A stretch of 23,781 bases of DNA from Asaia bogorensis (GCA_945873675.1 CAMCEP010000009.1:1-23781), one strand, 5' to 3'; shown: positions 14,247 through 22,829, counted from the first letter of the stretch. Numbers and translations: made by a program. The notes: a model not told the origin generated them from the sequence alone.

Positions 14247-16274
14247 TTAAGGCGCGCCGATTTGGCGCAGCACCATGGATTCGGTCAGTACTTCGGGCAG
14301 GATCACCGCCTCGCCCCCGCCCGGCGGCCAGAACAGATAAAGCGGTACGCCTTCCCGCCCATGGGCGCGCAGCAGCGCCGTGATGGCCGGATCGCCGCGC
14401 GTCCAATCCGCTTTCAAATAGACAATGCCGCGCGCCGCCATGGCGGACTGCACCGCGTCGCGGCGGAGTGCCAAGCGTTCATTCACCTGGCAGGTTATGC
14501 ACCAGGCTGCGGTCACATTCAGGAACACGCCCTTGCCTTGGGCGCGCAGCGCCTCCACCCGGGCGGCGCTCCAGCTTTCGGCAGTATCGCCGGCGGCGGG
14601 CGGCGGCGGTGCGGCAGTCAGACCAAAGGGCAGGGCGAATAGCAGGCCCAGCGCGGCCAAAACCGGGCCAAGCCCGCCCCGGCCCTGGCGTTGCGCCCGG
14701 CCCAAGACCCAGGCGGCAATGCCAAGGCCAAGCCCGCCCGCCAGCGCCAGCGCCACGCCAAGCAAACCGCTTTGCGCCCAAAGCACAGAAACCAGCCACA
14801 GCGCGGCGCCATACATGGGCCAGGCCATGATGCGCCGAAGCTTTTCCATCCAGGGGCCAGGCCGGGGCAGCAGCCGCGTCAGGCCGGGGGCCAGCGCCAG
14901 GATCAGCGTCGGCGCCGCAAGCCCAAGGCCAAGCGCCGCAAACACCGCGATGGTGGCGGGCGCCGGCATGACCAAAGCCGCGCCAATCGCCGCCGCCATG
15001 AAGGGCGCGGTGCAGGGGCTTGCCACCAACACGGCCAGTGCGCCGGTCGCAAAACTCCCGAGGAAGCCGCCGCGCGCCGCGATATGCCCGCCCGCGCCAA
15101 TCGGCCCGCCAAGCGCGAAAACGCCAGACAGATTGAGCCCCACCGCCAGCATCAGCCAGGCAATCGCCAGCACAAAAACTGGTGAGGTGAATTGGAACCC
15201 CCAGCCAAGCGCCATGCCCGCGCCGCGCAGTGCCAACAAAAGCCCGGCGAGGGCCGCGAAGCTCACCACCGCGCCGGCGGTATAGGCGGCGGCTTCCAGC
15301 CGCACCGCGCCACGCGCCGCACCGCCCAGCCGCGCCAGTGCCATGGCCTTCATGGCGAGCACGGGGAAGACGCAGGGCATAAGGTTCAAGATCACGCCGC
15401 CCAGCAGCGCAAAAAGCAGCGCCTGCCACAGCGGCAGGAAAGCCGCCCCCGGCAATAACGGGGCGGCAATGTCGTAGCCGAGCCGCCGCCCGCCCTGATC
15501 GGTCAGCAGCAATACGCCTTCAAGCGCGGCGAGGTTCTCTGGCCGCTCCGCCCGCTTCAGCGTCAGTTCCAGCCAATCCGCGCCATGGCTAAGGCGTTGC
15601 GGCGCGGCGTGATCCAAAAGCCCAGCGACGCCCGGGATGAACAGCGCTTCCTTCAGGCTTTCGCGCCCAAGGCCGGGGCCAGTCAGACGAAGGCGCAGCG
15701 CCTCGCCCTGAATGGTCGCGCTGGCCTGCCAGGGAGAGGGGCGCGGCAGGGCAGCGGCGGCAAAAAGTGGCGCGAGATCGGGGTTCGCCTGGGCTCGCGC
15801 GACAACTGGCAGATCAAGCCGGAAGCTGCCTTCTTCCGGGATGCAGACATCATCGCAGACAAGCCAGGTTGCCTGTGCCGTGATGCTGAAAACCTCCCCC
15901 GCACGCAGGCCGGCGGGTGGCGTGATCTGCATCGGCAGAACCACTTCCCCGTAATAGCCAAAGCTCATCAGCGGGCCGAAGGGGATGGCCTGCGGGGTTG
16001 GCCAGGCGATGGGGCCGGCTTGGCTGTCCTCCGGCAGGGTCAGGGAGATTTCCGTAGGCGCCCCGGCATCCCCGGCATGGCGCCAATAGCTATGCCAGCG
16101 CGGCGCGAGGCGAAGCCGGAGCCCAAGTTGAAACGCCTGCCCCTGCGTGATGGCCAGATGATCCGCAACCAATGTCACCCGCGCACGCGGCGATTCCTGC
16201 GCAGCGCTTTCCAACGCCCGCGCCGGTAGCCAGGGCAGGATCAGCAACGCGACAAGGGCGGCGATGAAGCGCAT
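14247..16274 (-). CDS. DsbD/ScsB-type transmembrane thiol:disulfide reductase
   Basis: A protein of 675 aa that carries electrons from cytoplasmic thioredoxin to periplasmic partners. Domains in order: signal peptide (1-20); N-terminal periplasmic domain with Cys140 and Cys144 (WLVCDDVCIPEEG); a membrane domain of about eight helices (285-550) with Cys301 (LMPCVFPVLAMKA) and Cys421 (ASPCTAPFMAAA); and a C-terminal thioredoxin-like domain with Cys592 and Cys595 (AAWCITCQVNER). All three redox pairs are intact. The long N-terminal domain is closer to the ScsB-type subgroup than to short CcdA. No strong ribosome binding site precedes ATG 16274. It is divergent from a six-cysteine secreted protein whose start is 100 bp away. 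Confidence 0.93.
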   Translation of the reverse strand: MRFIAALVALLILPWLPARALESAAQESPRARVTLVADHLAITQGQAFQLGLRLRLAPRWHSYWRHAGDAGAPTEISLTLPEDSQAGPIAWPTPQAIPFGPLMSFGYYGEVVLPMQITPPAGLRAGEVFSITAQATWLVCDDVCIPEEGSFRLDLPVVARAQANPDLAPLFAAAALPRPSPWQASATIQGEALRLRLTGPGLGRESLKEALFIPGVAGLLDHAAPQRLSHGADWLELTLKRAERPENLAALEGVLLLTDQGGRRLGYDIAAPLLPGAAFLPLWQALLFALLGGVILNLMPCVFPVLAMKAMALARLGGAARGAVRLEAAAYTAGAVVSFAALAGLLLALRGAGMALGWGFQFTSPVFVLAIAWLMLAVGLNLSGVFALGGPIGAGGHIAARGGFLGSFATGALAVLVASPCTAPFMAAAIGAALVMPAPATIAVFAALGLGLAAPTLILALAPGLTRLLPRPGPWMEKLRRIMAWPMYGAALWLVSVLWAQSGLLGVALALAGGLGLGIAAWVLGRAQRQGRGGLGPVLAALGLLFALPFGLTAAPPPPAAGDTAESWSAARVEALRAQGKGVFLNVTAAWCITCQVNERLALRRDAVQSAMAARGIVYLKADWTRGDPAITALLRAHGREGVPLYLFWPPGGGEAVILPEVLTESMVLRQIGAP

Positions 16275-16346
16275 GCCCCATAAAGGGGCGCGAAAGGGGC
16301 TTGGTGCAAGTCCGCAAAGCCTTATGCCGCCCTATTGTTAGTGATT

Positions 16347-16367
16347 CGTTAACCTTTCCGGGTAACG
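16347..16367. promoter_or_regulatory. Imperfect inverted repeat just upstream of the six-cysteine protein gene
   Basis: CGTTAACC (16347-16354) and GGGTAACG (16360-16367) form an 8-bp dyad with one mismatch around a 5-base centre. It lies 7 bases before the ATG at 16375, inside the 100-bp divergent space shared with the disulfide reductase gene. It could be an operator or an mRNA hairpin near the start codon. Confidence 0.3.
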
Positions 16368-16374
16368 CTGCACC

Positions 16375-16701
16375 ATGCGCAAAATCATCCTGGCTGGTTT
16401 TTTGTTGTTTTCCTTGCCGCTTGCGGCGCAGGAACCGCCGCAATGTACCGAAGCCCGCGAAGGGCAATTGGCCTGCATGGCCGGCAAGCAATGCGCCTGC
16501 CGCTTCATTCCCGGCGGCAGCATGACCGGGCGGCCGGATCGCTTCGCTTGGGATTGCGGCATTAATCGCCCGAATTGCCCGCCCGATCCGAATATTGTGC
16601 AGCAGCCCGGTTATGCGCCGCCGATTGGTGGGGTTTACGTGAACCCGCCCAATTTTCCGCATACCCCAGGCCCCATACCGCCGCGCCCAGGGCCGCGCTG
16701 A
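16375..16701 (+). CDS. Small secreted cysteine-rich, proline-rich protein
   Basis: A protein of 108 aa with a clear signal peptide (MRKIILAGFLLFSLPLAAQ, residues 1-19). The mature part has six cysteines (24, 34, 40, 42, 61, 68) in its first 50 residues, including a CxC, enough for three disulfides or a metal site. The C-terminal 40 residues are Pro/Gly-rich and probably disordered (GYAPPIGGVYVNPPNFPHTP). No family recognised. It lies divergent from the DsbD-type reductase, which could supply reductant for its cysteines (inference). The HrpB gene follows after 72 bp with no clear terminator. Confidence 0.75.
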   Translation: MRKIILAGFLLFSLPLAAQEPPQCTEAREGQLACMAGKQCACRFIPGGSMTGRPDRFAWDCGINRPNCPPDPNIVQQPGYAPPIGGVYVNPPNFPHTPGPIPPRPGPR

Positions 16702-16773
16702 CATCATCAACGCTTGATTGCGCGAAGCTGGCGCGTCACATGGGTGGGGATATCTGGATAATCTTTCCCGCCC

Positions 16774-19236
16774 ATGCTCCCTGAATTGCCTGTCTCTGAA
16801 GCGCTGCCGGCGCTGCGCGCTGCGCTGAGTAATGCTTCCAACGCCGTGCTGATCGCACCACCCGGCGCAGGCAAGACCACCATTGTGCCGCTGGCGCTCA
16901 TGGAAGAAGCCTGGGCCGCTGAAGGGCGCATTCTGGTGTTGGAGCCGCGCCGCGTTGCCGCCCGTGCTGCCGCGCGCCGCATGGCGTCCCTGATTGGTGA
17001 AGACCAGCCCGGCGGCACCATTGGGCTTGCGACGCGCCTTGATCGGCAATTCTCTGACCGTACGCGGGTTGAGGTGGTGACCGAAGGCTTGCTGGTGCGC
17101 CGCCTGCAGACCGATCCCGGGCTTGAAGGTGTGGCGGCAATTTTCTTCGACGAAGCGCATGAACGCAATTTGGACACTGACCTTGCGCTGGCCCTCGCAC
17201 TCGATCTGCAACGGGCACTTCGCCCCGAGCTGCGCCTGCTTGCCATGTCAGCCACACTTGATGGCGCCAGCTTCGCCGGGCTGATGGCTGAAGGCGGTAC
17301 TCCTGCGCCGGTGATTGAAAGTCTTGGCCGTGCCTTTCCGGTGGAGATTCGCCATCGTGCGCGGGATTTGCGCGACCCGCGCGACCTGCCCGAAGCCATG
17401 GCGAGTGCAATCCGTGAGGCGCTAATCACGCATCCCGGCGATGTGCTGGCCTTCCTGCCGGGCTGGGGAGAAATCCGTCGCACCGCCGAAAGGCTTGGTG
17501 GGTTGGATGCCTTGGTGCTGCCTTTGCACGGCGAATTGCCGCCGGCTGAACAGGACCGCGCGCTGAACCCGGCGCCTGATGGGCAGCGCAAGGTGGTATT
17601 GGCGACCTCCATCGCCGAGACATCGCTGACCGTGCCCGGTGTGCGGATTGTGGTGGATGGCGGCTATCGCCGTGCGCCGCGGTTGGATGCCGCAAGCGGC
17701 CTTTCGCGCCTGGTGACCTTGCGGATTGGCAAGGCCGCAGCCGAACAACGCGCGGGCCGCGCCGGGCGCACTGCGCCTGGGGTTGCTATCCGGCTTTGGA
17801 CAGAAGCGCTGCATCGCGGCCTGCCGCAGGCTGATCGGCCCGAGATTCTGGAAGCGGAACTCTCGGGCTTAGCGCTGGATTGCGCGGCCTGGGGGGCGGA
17901 GCCCGGCGCTTTGGCCTTTCTGGATGCGCCGCCCGCCGGGACAATGGCCGCCGCGCGCGGATTGCTCAGGGACTTGGATGCGCTGGATGAAACTGGCCGC
18001 ATCACGGAAACGGGCCGGCGCATGGCACGGATGGGCACGCATCCCAGGCTTGCACGCATGATGCTCGCGGCAGAAGGCAGTGCTGAGAAGGCACTCGCCG
18101 CCGAACTCGCCGCCTTGCTCGAAGAACGTGATCCGTTGAGGGGACGGGAAGCGCCGGCCGATATCGGGCTCCGGCTTGATCTGCTGGCTGGCGGTGATCA
18201 CGCGGCAGCCGATCGCGGCGCGGTGCAGCGCATTCGCCGCGCCGCCAGCCTGCATCGGCGCCGGCTTGGCATTGGCAATGGTGTTGTCGCTGAAGGCGAT
18301 GCCGGTGCCCTGCTGGCAGCGGGTTTTCCGGACCGGATCGCGGCACGGCGCGGGGCGATGGATGGCGCTTTTCGCCTGGCTTCCGGCCAGGGTGCGCGCA
18401 TCACCGGCGTTGATCCCTTGGCCAAGGCGCCTTTGCTGGCTGTCGCTGATCTGGAAATCGCAGGGACCGAAGCGCGCATTCGCATGGCAGCACCCATCGA
18501 ACGCGCCGTTTTGGAAGCGCGCTTCCCCGAAAGGCTCCGCCGCGAAGAAGGCGCGGCCTTTGATGCGCGCACCGGTGCGGTGCTGGCGCGTCGGAGGCTG
18601 CGTTTTGGCCCGCTGGTCTTGGAGGAATCGCCTTTGCCGCAAGCAGACCCGGCGGCGATGGCGGCGGCACTCGCTGAAGCCGTAGCGTCGCGCGGCTTGC
18701 GTGACCTGCCCTGGAATGAAGCAGCACGGCAGACCCGCGCCCGGATTGGTTGGATGCGGCAGGTGGAAGGTGAGGACTGGCCTGATCTGACTGATGAGGT
18801 GTTGATCACAAGCGTTGGTGAATGGCTCGAGCCACATTTAGCCGGCCTTACGCGCTTGCAAGAATTGGCCGCGCTTGACCTCGCGCAGATTCTCCTCGGC
18901 CCTTTGCCCTGGGAAGCGCGCCGCGCGCTAGACCAGGCACTACCCGCCCGGCTTGCGCTGCCTGCGGGGCGCAGTGCCGCGATTGATTACGCGCGGGAAG
19001 TGCCAACCTTGGAAGCCCGTGCGCAGCATTTGTTTGGTGTGCCGGGCTTACCCTTGCTCGCTGCCGGGCGTGTGGCCTTGCAAGTGGCGCTACTTTCCCC
19101 CGCCGGGCGGCCGATCGCAATTACTGGTGATCTGGCCGCGTTTTGGGCTGGTAGTTGGGCCGATGTGCGCAAGGAAATGCGCGGGCGCTATCCGAAACAT
19201 GCCTGGCCGGAAAACCCGGCCGCGCAGCAAGGTTGA
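16774..19236 (+). CDS. hrpB: HrpB, ATP-dependent DEAH-box RNA helicase
   Basis: A protein of 820 aa, the usual HrpB length. Helicase motifs in order: Walker A IAPPGAGKTT (Lys34), EPRRVAARAAARRMA (Ia), FFDEAHERNLDTDLAL (DEAH at 126-129), MSATLDG (159-164), VVLATSIAETSLTVPGVR (V) and EQRAGRAGRTAPG (VI). The central helicase-associated domain and the HrpB-specific C-terminus (WADVRKEMRGRYPKHAWPE) are complete. It acts in the cytoplasm on RNA; its exact role is poorly defined. ATG 16774 fits the family start. The HtrA-type protease gene follows after 34 bp. Confidence 0.96.
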   Translation: MLPELPVSEALPALRAALSNASNAVLIAPPGAGKTTIVPLALMEEAWAAEGRILVLEPRRVAARAAARRMASLIGEDQPGGTIGLATRLDRQFSDRTRVEVVTEGLLVRRLQTDPGLEGVAAIFFDEAHERNLDTDLALALALDLQRALRPELRLLAMSATLDGASFAGLMAEGGTPAPVIESLGRAFPVEIRHRARDLRDPRDLPEAMASAIREALITHPGDVLAFLPGWGEIRRTAERLGGLDALVLPLHGELPPAEQDRALNPAPDGQRKVVLATSIAETSLTVPGVRIVVDGGYRRAPRLDAASGLSRLVTLRIGKAAAEQRAGRAGRTAPGVAIRLWTEALHRGLPQADRPEILEAELSGLALDCAAWGAEPGALAFLDAPPAGTMAAARGLLRDLDALDETGRITETGRRMARMGTHPRLARMMLAAEGSAEKALAAELAALLEERDPLRGREAPADIGLRLDLLAGGDHAAADRGAVQRIRRAASLHRRRLGIGNGVVAEGDAGALLAAGFPDRIAARRGAMDGAFRLASGQGARITGVDPLAKAPLLAVADLEIAGTEARIRMAAPIERAVLEARFPERLRREEGAAFDARTGAVLARRRLRFGPLVLEESPLPQADPAAMAAALAEAVASRGLRDLPWNEAARQTRARIGWMRQVEGEDWPDLTDEVLITSVGEWLEPHLAGLTRLQELAALDLAQILLGPLPWEARRALDQALPARLALPAGRSAAIDYAREVPTLEARAQHLFGVPGLPLLAAGRVALQVALLSPAGRPIAITGDLAAFWAGSWADVRKEMRGRYPKHAWPENPAAQQG

Positions 19237-19270
19237 AGCGCGGGCCGAAGCGGCGCATTTAAGCAGCATC

Positions 19271-20329
19271 ATGAATGTAATTCCGCCCAAGCTATCGCGC
19301 CGCGCCGCGCTTTTCCTGCCCGTGGCCCTGGGCGCTTGCGGCCCCGCCATTGCGCAGCGCGGCCTGCCGGATTTTGCCGATCTGGCGCAAAGCGTGATCC
19401 CGGCGGTGGTCAGCATTCAAATCACCACGCGCGAAGGTTCTGCTTCGGAATGGCGCGGCCAACAGCGGGAACGCCCGCAACGCGAACCTGCGCGCCGCAG
19501 AGGGCCGATCATTCAGGGTTCGGGATCTGGCTTCATCATCGAACCTTCGGGCATTATCGTGACCAATGCGCATGTGCTTGGTGATGCCGCGAATGTGCTG
19601 GTCGGCCTGCATGATGGGTCGGAATACCCCGCAACCATCATCGGCATTGATGAATTGACCGATATCGCTTTGCTCAAGATCGAACCGCAAAGGCCCTTAT
19701 CGGCGGTATCCCTTGGTCATTCGCGCCAGATGCGCGTTGGGCAATGGGTGCTGACGGCGGGTAATCCCTTCGGGCTTGGCGGGTCGGTAACTTCCGGCAT
19801 CATCTCGGCCATTGGGCGCGATATTCGCTTGGGCCCGTTTGATGATTTCATCCAGACTGATGCGCCGATCAATCCGGGCAATTCCGGCGGGCCGCTTTTC
19901 AACATGGCCGGTGAGGTGATTGGCATCACGACGCTGATCTTCTCCCCCAGCGGTGCCTCGGCCGGGATCGGCTTTGCCGTGCCATCCGATCTTGCGCGAC
20001 CGGTGATTGAACAATTGCTGCGCGGCGGGCGGGTTGAACGCGGCTGGCTTGGTGTTTCGGTGGGCGATGTGGACGCACCGCCCGGCCGTCCGCCACGCGG
20101 CGGCGCGCAGGTGCTGGGGGTGGAACGTGGCAGCCCCGCCGCGCGTTCAGGGCTGCGGCAGGGAGATGTCATCACTTCCGTGGATGGCACGCGCATCAGC
20201 AATAATCGCGAATTGGTCCGCGGTATTTCCGCCATTCCGCCAGGCCAGAATGTCCGGCTTTCCCTGCTGCGGGATGGACGCGTTGTCGAAATCACCATCC
20301 AGGTGGGGCGCCGGCCAAGCCCTGGTTGA
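19271..20329 (+). CDS. HtrA/Deg-family serine protease with one PDZ domain
   Basis: A protein of 352 aa. The N-terminus LSRRAALFLPVALGACG combines a twin-Arg with a lipobox-like LGAC (Cys23); cleavage after AIA (residue 28) is the alternative. The trypsin-like domain has His101 (IVTNAHVLGD), Asp131 (LTDIALLKIE) and Ser205 (NPGNSGGPLF), a full catalytic triad. A basic insert with seven Arg (EWRGQQRERPQREPARRRGP, residues 60-79) precedes the first strand. One PDZ domain (about 240-345) follows, so it is shorter than two-PDZ DegP and closer to a DegS/single-PDZ layout. Likely periplasmic or membrane-anchored protein quality control. ATG 19271 was chosen from the signal peptide. A two-component system lies 78 bp downstream, suggesting an envelope-stress link (inference). 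Confidence 0.93.
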   Translation: MNVIPPKLSRRAALFLPVALGACGPAIAQRGLPDFADLAQSVIPAVVSIQITTREGSASEWRGQQRERPQREPARRRGPIIQGSGSGFIIEPSGIIVTNAHVLGDAANVLVGLHDGSEYPATIIGIDELTDIALLKIEPQRPLSAVSLGHSRQMRVGQWVLTAGNPFGLGGSVTSGIISAIGRDIRLGPFDDFIQTDAPINPGNSGGPLFNMAGEVIGITTLIFSPSGASAGIGFAVPSDLARPVIEQLLRGGRVERGWLGVSVGDVDAPPGRPPRGGAQVLGVERGSPAARSGLRQGDVITSVDGTRISNNRELVRGISAIPPGQNVRLSLLRDGRVVEITIQVGRRPSPG

Positions 20330-20335
20330 TCGCCT

Positions 20336-20364
20336 TTGAATATTCGGCCGAAGCGGCGTAGCCT
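20336..20364 (+). promoter_or_regulatory. Candidate promoter with internal palindrome upstream of the response regulator
   Basis: TTGAAT (20336-20341) and TAGCCT (20359-20364) are 17 bases apart. Between them lies the perfect 10-bp palindrome TTCGGCCGAA (20343-20352), a possible operator. It starts a few bases after the protease stop and lies about 44 bases before the regulator ATG. The boxes are only moderate matches. Confidence 0.35.
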
Positions 20365-20407
20365 GTTGGTGCCGAGGAGCCTTGCCTGATTTTGGAGTTA
20401 GTATGCC

Positions 20408-21088
20408 ATGCAAATCCTGCTTGTTGAGGATGATGCTGAAGTCGCCCGCTTTGTAAAAAAGGGCCTGCAAGAAGCCGGGCATATTGTCGAACATGTCGGC
20501 AATGGGCGTGATGGGCTTTTCATGGCCGCGTCCGAGCCTTTTGATTTGCTGGTCCTTGATCGCATGCTGCCCGGCGGTGTGGATGGCTTGCGGATTGTCG
20601 AGGCCTTGCGCAGCCAGGGCAACAAGACGCCCGTGCTGTTCCTGACCGCGCTTGGTGCGGTTGATGAACGCGTGAAGGGCCTCAAGGCCGGTGGGGATGA
20701 TTACCTCGTCAAGCCCTTTGCCTTCGCAGAATTACTGGCGCGCATTGAAGCGCTTGCGCGCCGGCCAGCCATGGAGGTACCGGCGACCAAATTGAGCGTT
20801 GCCGATCTTGAGGTTGATCTACTCTCGCGTACTGTGACGCGCGCGGGGCGCCGGATTGAAGTGCAGCCGCGCGAATTTCGTCTGCTGGAACATCTGATGC
20901 GCCATATGGGCCAAGTGGTCACGCGCACCATGTTGCTCGAGAAGGTTTGGGACTATCATTTCGATCCGCAGACAAATGTGATTGATGTTCATGTCTCCCG
21001 CCTTCGTCAGAAGGTGGATAAGGGCTTTGACGTGCCGCTGATCCATACCGTGCGCAATGCGGGCTATATGATCCGCGCCGACGCCTGA
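20408..21088 (+). CDS. OmpR/PhoB-family response regulator
   Basis: A protein of 226 aa. The receiver domain (1-115) has the acidic pair Glu7/Asp8-Asp9 (LVEDDAE), phospho-acceptor Asp51 (LVLDRMLPG), Thr80 and Lys102 (LVKPFAF). A winged-helix DNA-binding domain (130-223) ends with NVIDVHVSRLRQKVDKGF and HTVRNAGYMIRA. GGAG at 20394-20397 lies ten bases before ATG 20408. It is followed after 6 bp by its histidine kinase, a classic pair. It probably controls envelope or stress genes, but the regulon cannot be read from sequence. Confidence 0.95.
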   Translation: MQILLVEDDAEVARFVKKGLQEAGHIVEHVGNGRDGLFMAASEPFDLLVLDRMLPGGVDGLRIVEALRSQGNKTPVLFLTALGAVDERVKGLKAGGDDYLVKPFAFAELLARIEALARRPAMEVPATKLSVADLEVDLLSRTVTRAGRRIEVQPREFRLLEHLMRHMGQVVTRTMLLEKVWDYHFDPQTNVIDVHVSRLRQKVDKGFDVPLIHTVRNAGYMIRADA

Positions 21089-21094
21089 ACTGGC

Positions 21095-22510
21095 ATGGCC
21101 GTACAGCCTGAAGATGCTGGCGGCTGGCGCGATCTTGGCGCCTATCTGAAAAGTGCGGGCTTTCGCTTTGCCGCACTTTTCGCTGTGCTGTTCCTGGCGG
21201 CAATGGGCGGCTTTGCGCTGATGCTTTGGTGGGGCACGGCTGGCACGCTATCACGCCAGATTGATGATGCGATCCGCGCCGATGCGCTTGGCTTGCAGGA
21301 AGCCTGGCGCGGCGGTGGCAAGGATGCGGTGATGGATGCCATCGGTGGCAGGCTTGCCGTGGATATTGATGATCACGCCATTTATCTGCTGGCGGATAAC
21401 GCAGGGCAAAGGCTTGGCGGCAATCTGGATCGCTGGCCGGTCGTGGCGAATATGCCCGGTTCCTGGTCTGCCGATGATGTGCGCCGGGATGGTGTGGCGG
21501 TGTCGGCGCGGCTGCATCACGTGCCACTGGATCAGGGCCACAGGCTGCTGGTGGGGCGCGATGCGACTGATCGCGAAAAGCTGCGTGCCCTGCTGTCTGA
21601 GGCGCTGTTATGGTCTTTCGCTGTTGCCGTTGCTTTCGCGCTGGCGGGTGCTGCTGCGCTACGGCGCGCGCTTGCGGATCGGCTTCGCGCTGCGTCCCTG
21701 ACCGCGGGCGCCATTGCCGAGGGTGATCTCTCCCGCCGCGTGCCGCTTTCGGCGCAGCGCGATGAATTCGACCAATTGGGCGCCAGCATGAATGCCATGC
21801 TCGATCGGATTGATCAGCTGATGGTGGGCATCAAGGGCGTTTCCGATTCCATCGCGCATGATTTGCGTACCCCTATCGCGCGTGCGCGCATGCGCCTTGA
21901 AAACGCCCTGCTGAGCGCCCGTGATGAGGAAAGCCTACGTGCTGCGATGGAAACCACCGTCGCTGATCTGGATGGTATCAGCCGCGTGTTTCAGGCCCTG
22001 CTCCGCATTGCCGAAGCCGAAGCCGGGGCGCGGCGTGCTGCCTTCGCCCCCTTTGATCTGGCGGCGGTGCTGACCGATGCGGCGGAAGTCTATAGCGCCT
22101 TGGCCGAAGAACGCGGGCTGCATCTGGCAACGAGCTGGCCTGAAAAGCTGGAAATGGTGGGGGATCGCGACATGGTGTTGCAGGCCATCGCCAATCTTCT
22201 GGACAATGCGGTGAAATTCACCCCCGAAGGCGGCACTATTCGCCTGACCGCTGGCGCCCCCGCGCGCGGCAGACGCGACATCAGCGTGAGCGATGAGGGG
22301 CCGGGCCTGGCACCCATGGATCGCGCCAGGGCGGGTGAGCGTTTCTTCCGCGCCGATCCATCCCGCGCCTTGCCGGGTTCGGGGCTTGGCCTTTCTCTGG
22401 TGAAGGCCGTCGCCGTGCTGCATGGTGGGGAATTGCAGCTTGGGGATGCCCGGCCAGGTGCCGAAAGGCCAGGGTTGGAGGCGCGGCTGACGCTCAGTTC
22501 ACGCGCATGA
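21095..22510 (+). CDS. Sensor histidine kinase (HAMP-HisKA-HATPase)
   Basis: A protein of 471 aa. TM1 is about residues 25-47 and TM2 about 168-190. Between them lies a periplasmic loop of some 120 residues (51-167) of unknown ligand. A HAMP linker (191-243) leads to the H-box SDSIAHDLRTPIARARM (His255 phosphorylated). The ATPase domain has the N-box NLLDNAVKF, G1 SDEGPGL and G2 GSGLGLSLVKAV. All catalytic motifs are intact. It starts 6 bp after the response regulator and has only a weak ribosome binding site, so translation is probably coupled. It is the cognate partner of the upstream OmpR-type regulator; the nearby HtrA-type protease may be part of the same response. Confidence 0.95.
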   Translation: MAVQPEDAGGWRDLGAYLKSAGFRFAALFAVLFLAAMGGFALMLWWGTAGTLSRQIDDAIRADALGLQEAWRGGGKDAVMDAIGGRLAVDIDDHAIYLLADNAGQRLGGNLDRWPVVANMPGSWSADDVRRDGVAVSARLHHVPLDQGHRLLVGRDATDREKLRALLSEALLWSFAVAVAFALAGAAALRRALADRLRAASLTAGAIAEGDLSRRVPLSAQRDEFDQLGASMNAMLDRIDQLMVGIKGVSDSIAHDLRTPIARARMRLENALLSARDEESLRAAMETTVADLDGISRVFQALLRIAEAEAGARRAAFAPFDLAAVLTDAAEVYSALAEERGLHLATSWPEKLEMVGDRDMVLQAIANLLDNAVKFTPEGGTIRLTAGAPARGRRDISVSDEGPGLAPMDRARAGERFFRADPSRALPGSGLGLSLVKAVAVLHGGELQLGDARPGAERPGLEARLTLSSRA

Positions 22511-22555
22511 CGCGGCTTTCATAAGGCCGAAACGCCACGGCAGGGCGGCCGAGCT

Positions 22556-22570
22556 TATGATACACTCATG
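22556..22570 (+). promoter_or_regulatory. TATGAT -10-like box 7 bases before the start codon, possible leaderless mRNA
   Basis: TATGAT (22556-22561) differs from the TATAAT consensus at one position and ends six bases before ATG 22568. There is no Shine-Dalgarno sequence in the space. Transcription starting at the usual distance would begin at or next to the ATG. The expected -35 position (CGCCAC) is not a match. Confidence 0.3.
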
Positions 22571-22822
22571 CCTTGGCTAAGTGCCCTGTTGCTGTTGATA
22601 TCTTCCGTCGCCGCCGCGCAGCAGGCGACGCCGCGACTGATTTCCGATTCGCCCGAATATTGCGCCGAACTTGCTGGGCGCTTTGCGGCGCTAAGCCCGG
22701 AAGCGCCGGTGCATTTGCGGCTGCTGGCGGATGAGGGCCGACAACTCTGCGCTGAAGGGCAGACCCGCAGCGGCATCGCCAAGCTGCGCCGCGCCTTGAA
22801 GGAAGCGCAGCGCGGGGAATGA
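22568..22822 (+). CDS. Small secreted protein of unknown function, 84 aa
   Basis: A protein of 84 aa with a short signal peptide (MPWLSALLLLISSVAAAQQ, cleavage near residue 17). The mature part has two cysteines (32 and 61), which could form one disulfide, and is probably helical (YCAELAGRFAALSP, SGIAKLRRALKEAQRGE). No family recognised. It lacks a ribosome binding site, and a TATGAT box sits just upstream. The stop codon lies at the centre of a perfect dyad. It lies between the kinase and an aminotransferase gene. Confidence 0.65.
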   Translation: MPWLSALLLLISSVAAAQQATPRLISDSPEYCAELAGRFAALSPEAPVHLRLLADEGRQLCAEGQTRSGIAKLRRALKEAQRGE

Positions 22823-22829
22823 TTCCCCG
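22813..22829. terminator. Perfect dyad centred on the stop codon of the 84-aa protein
   Basis: Two 8-bp arms, CGGGGAAT (22813-22820) and ATTCCCCG (22822-22829), flank a single G, and the TGA stop lies at the centre. As RNA it could form a short GC-rich hairpin (five or six pairs with a small loop). No T tract follows, so it may be an attenuator or an operator rather than a true terminator. Confidence 0.35.

Noticed and set aside
14425..15285. Plus-strand frame of 286 aa inside the disulfide reductase gene
   Set aside because: It is antisense to the membrane domain of the reductase; its Ala/Pro/Ser-rich composition is a mirror of the Leu/Ala/Gly codons on the other strand.
16090..17211. Minus-strand frame of 373 aa spanning the six-cysteine gene and hrpB start
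   Set aside because: It crosses three better-supported genes and has no recognisable domain.
17869..18837. Minus-strand frame of 322 aa inside hrpB
   Set aside because: HrpB is complete in the plus frame with all motifs; the antisense frame has no domain.
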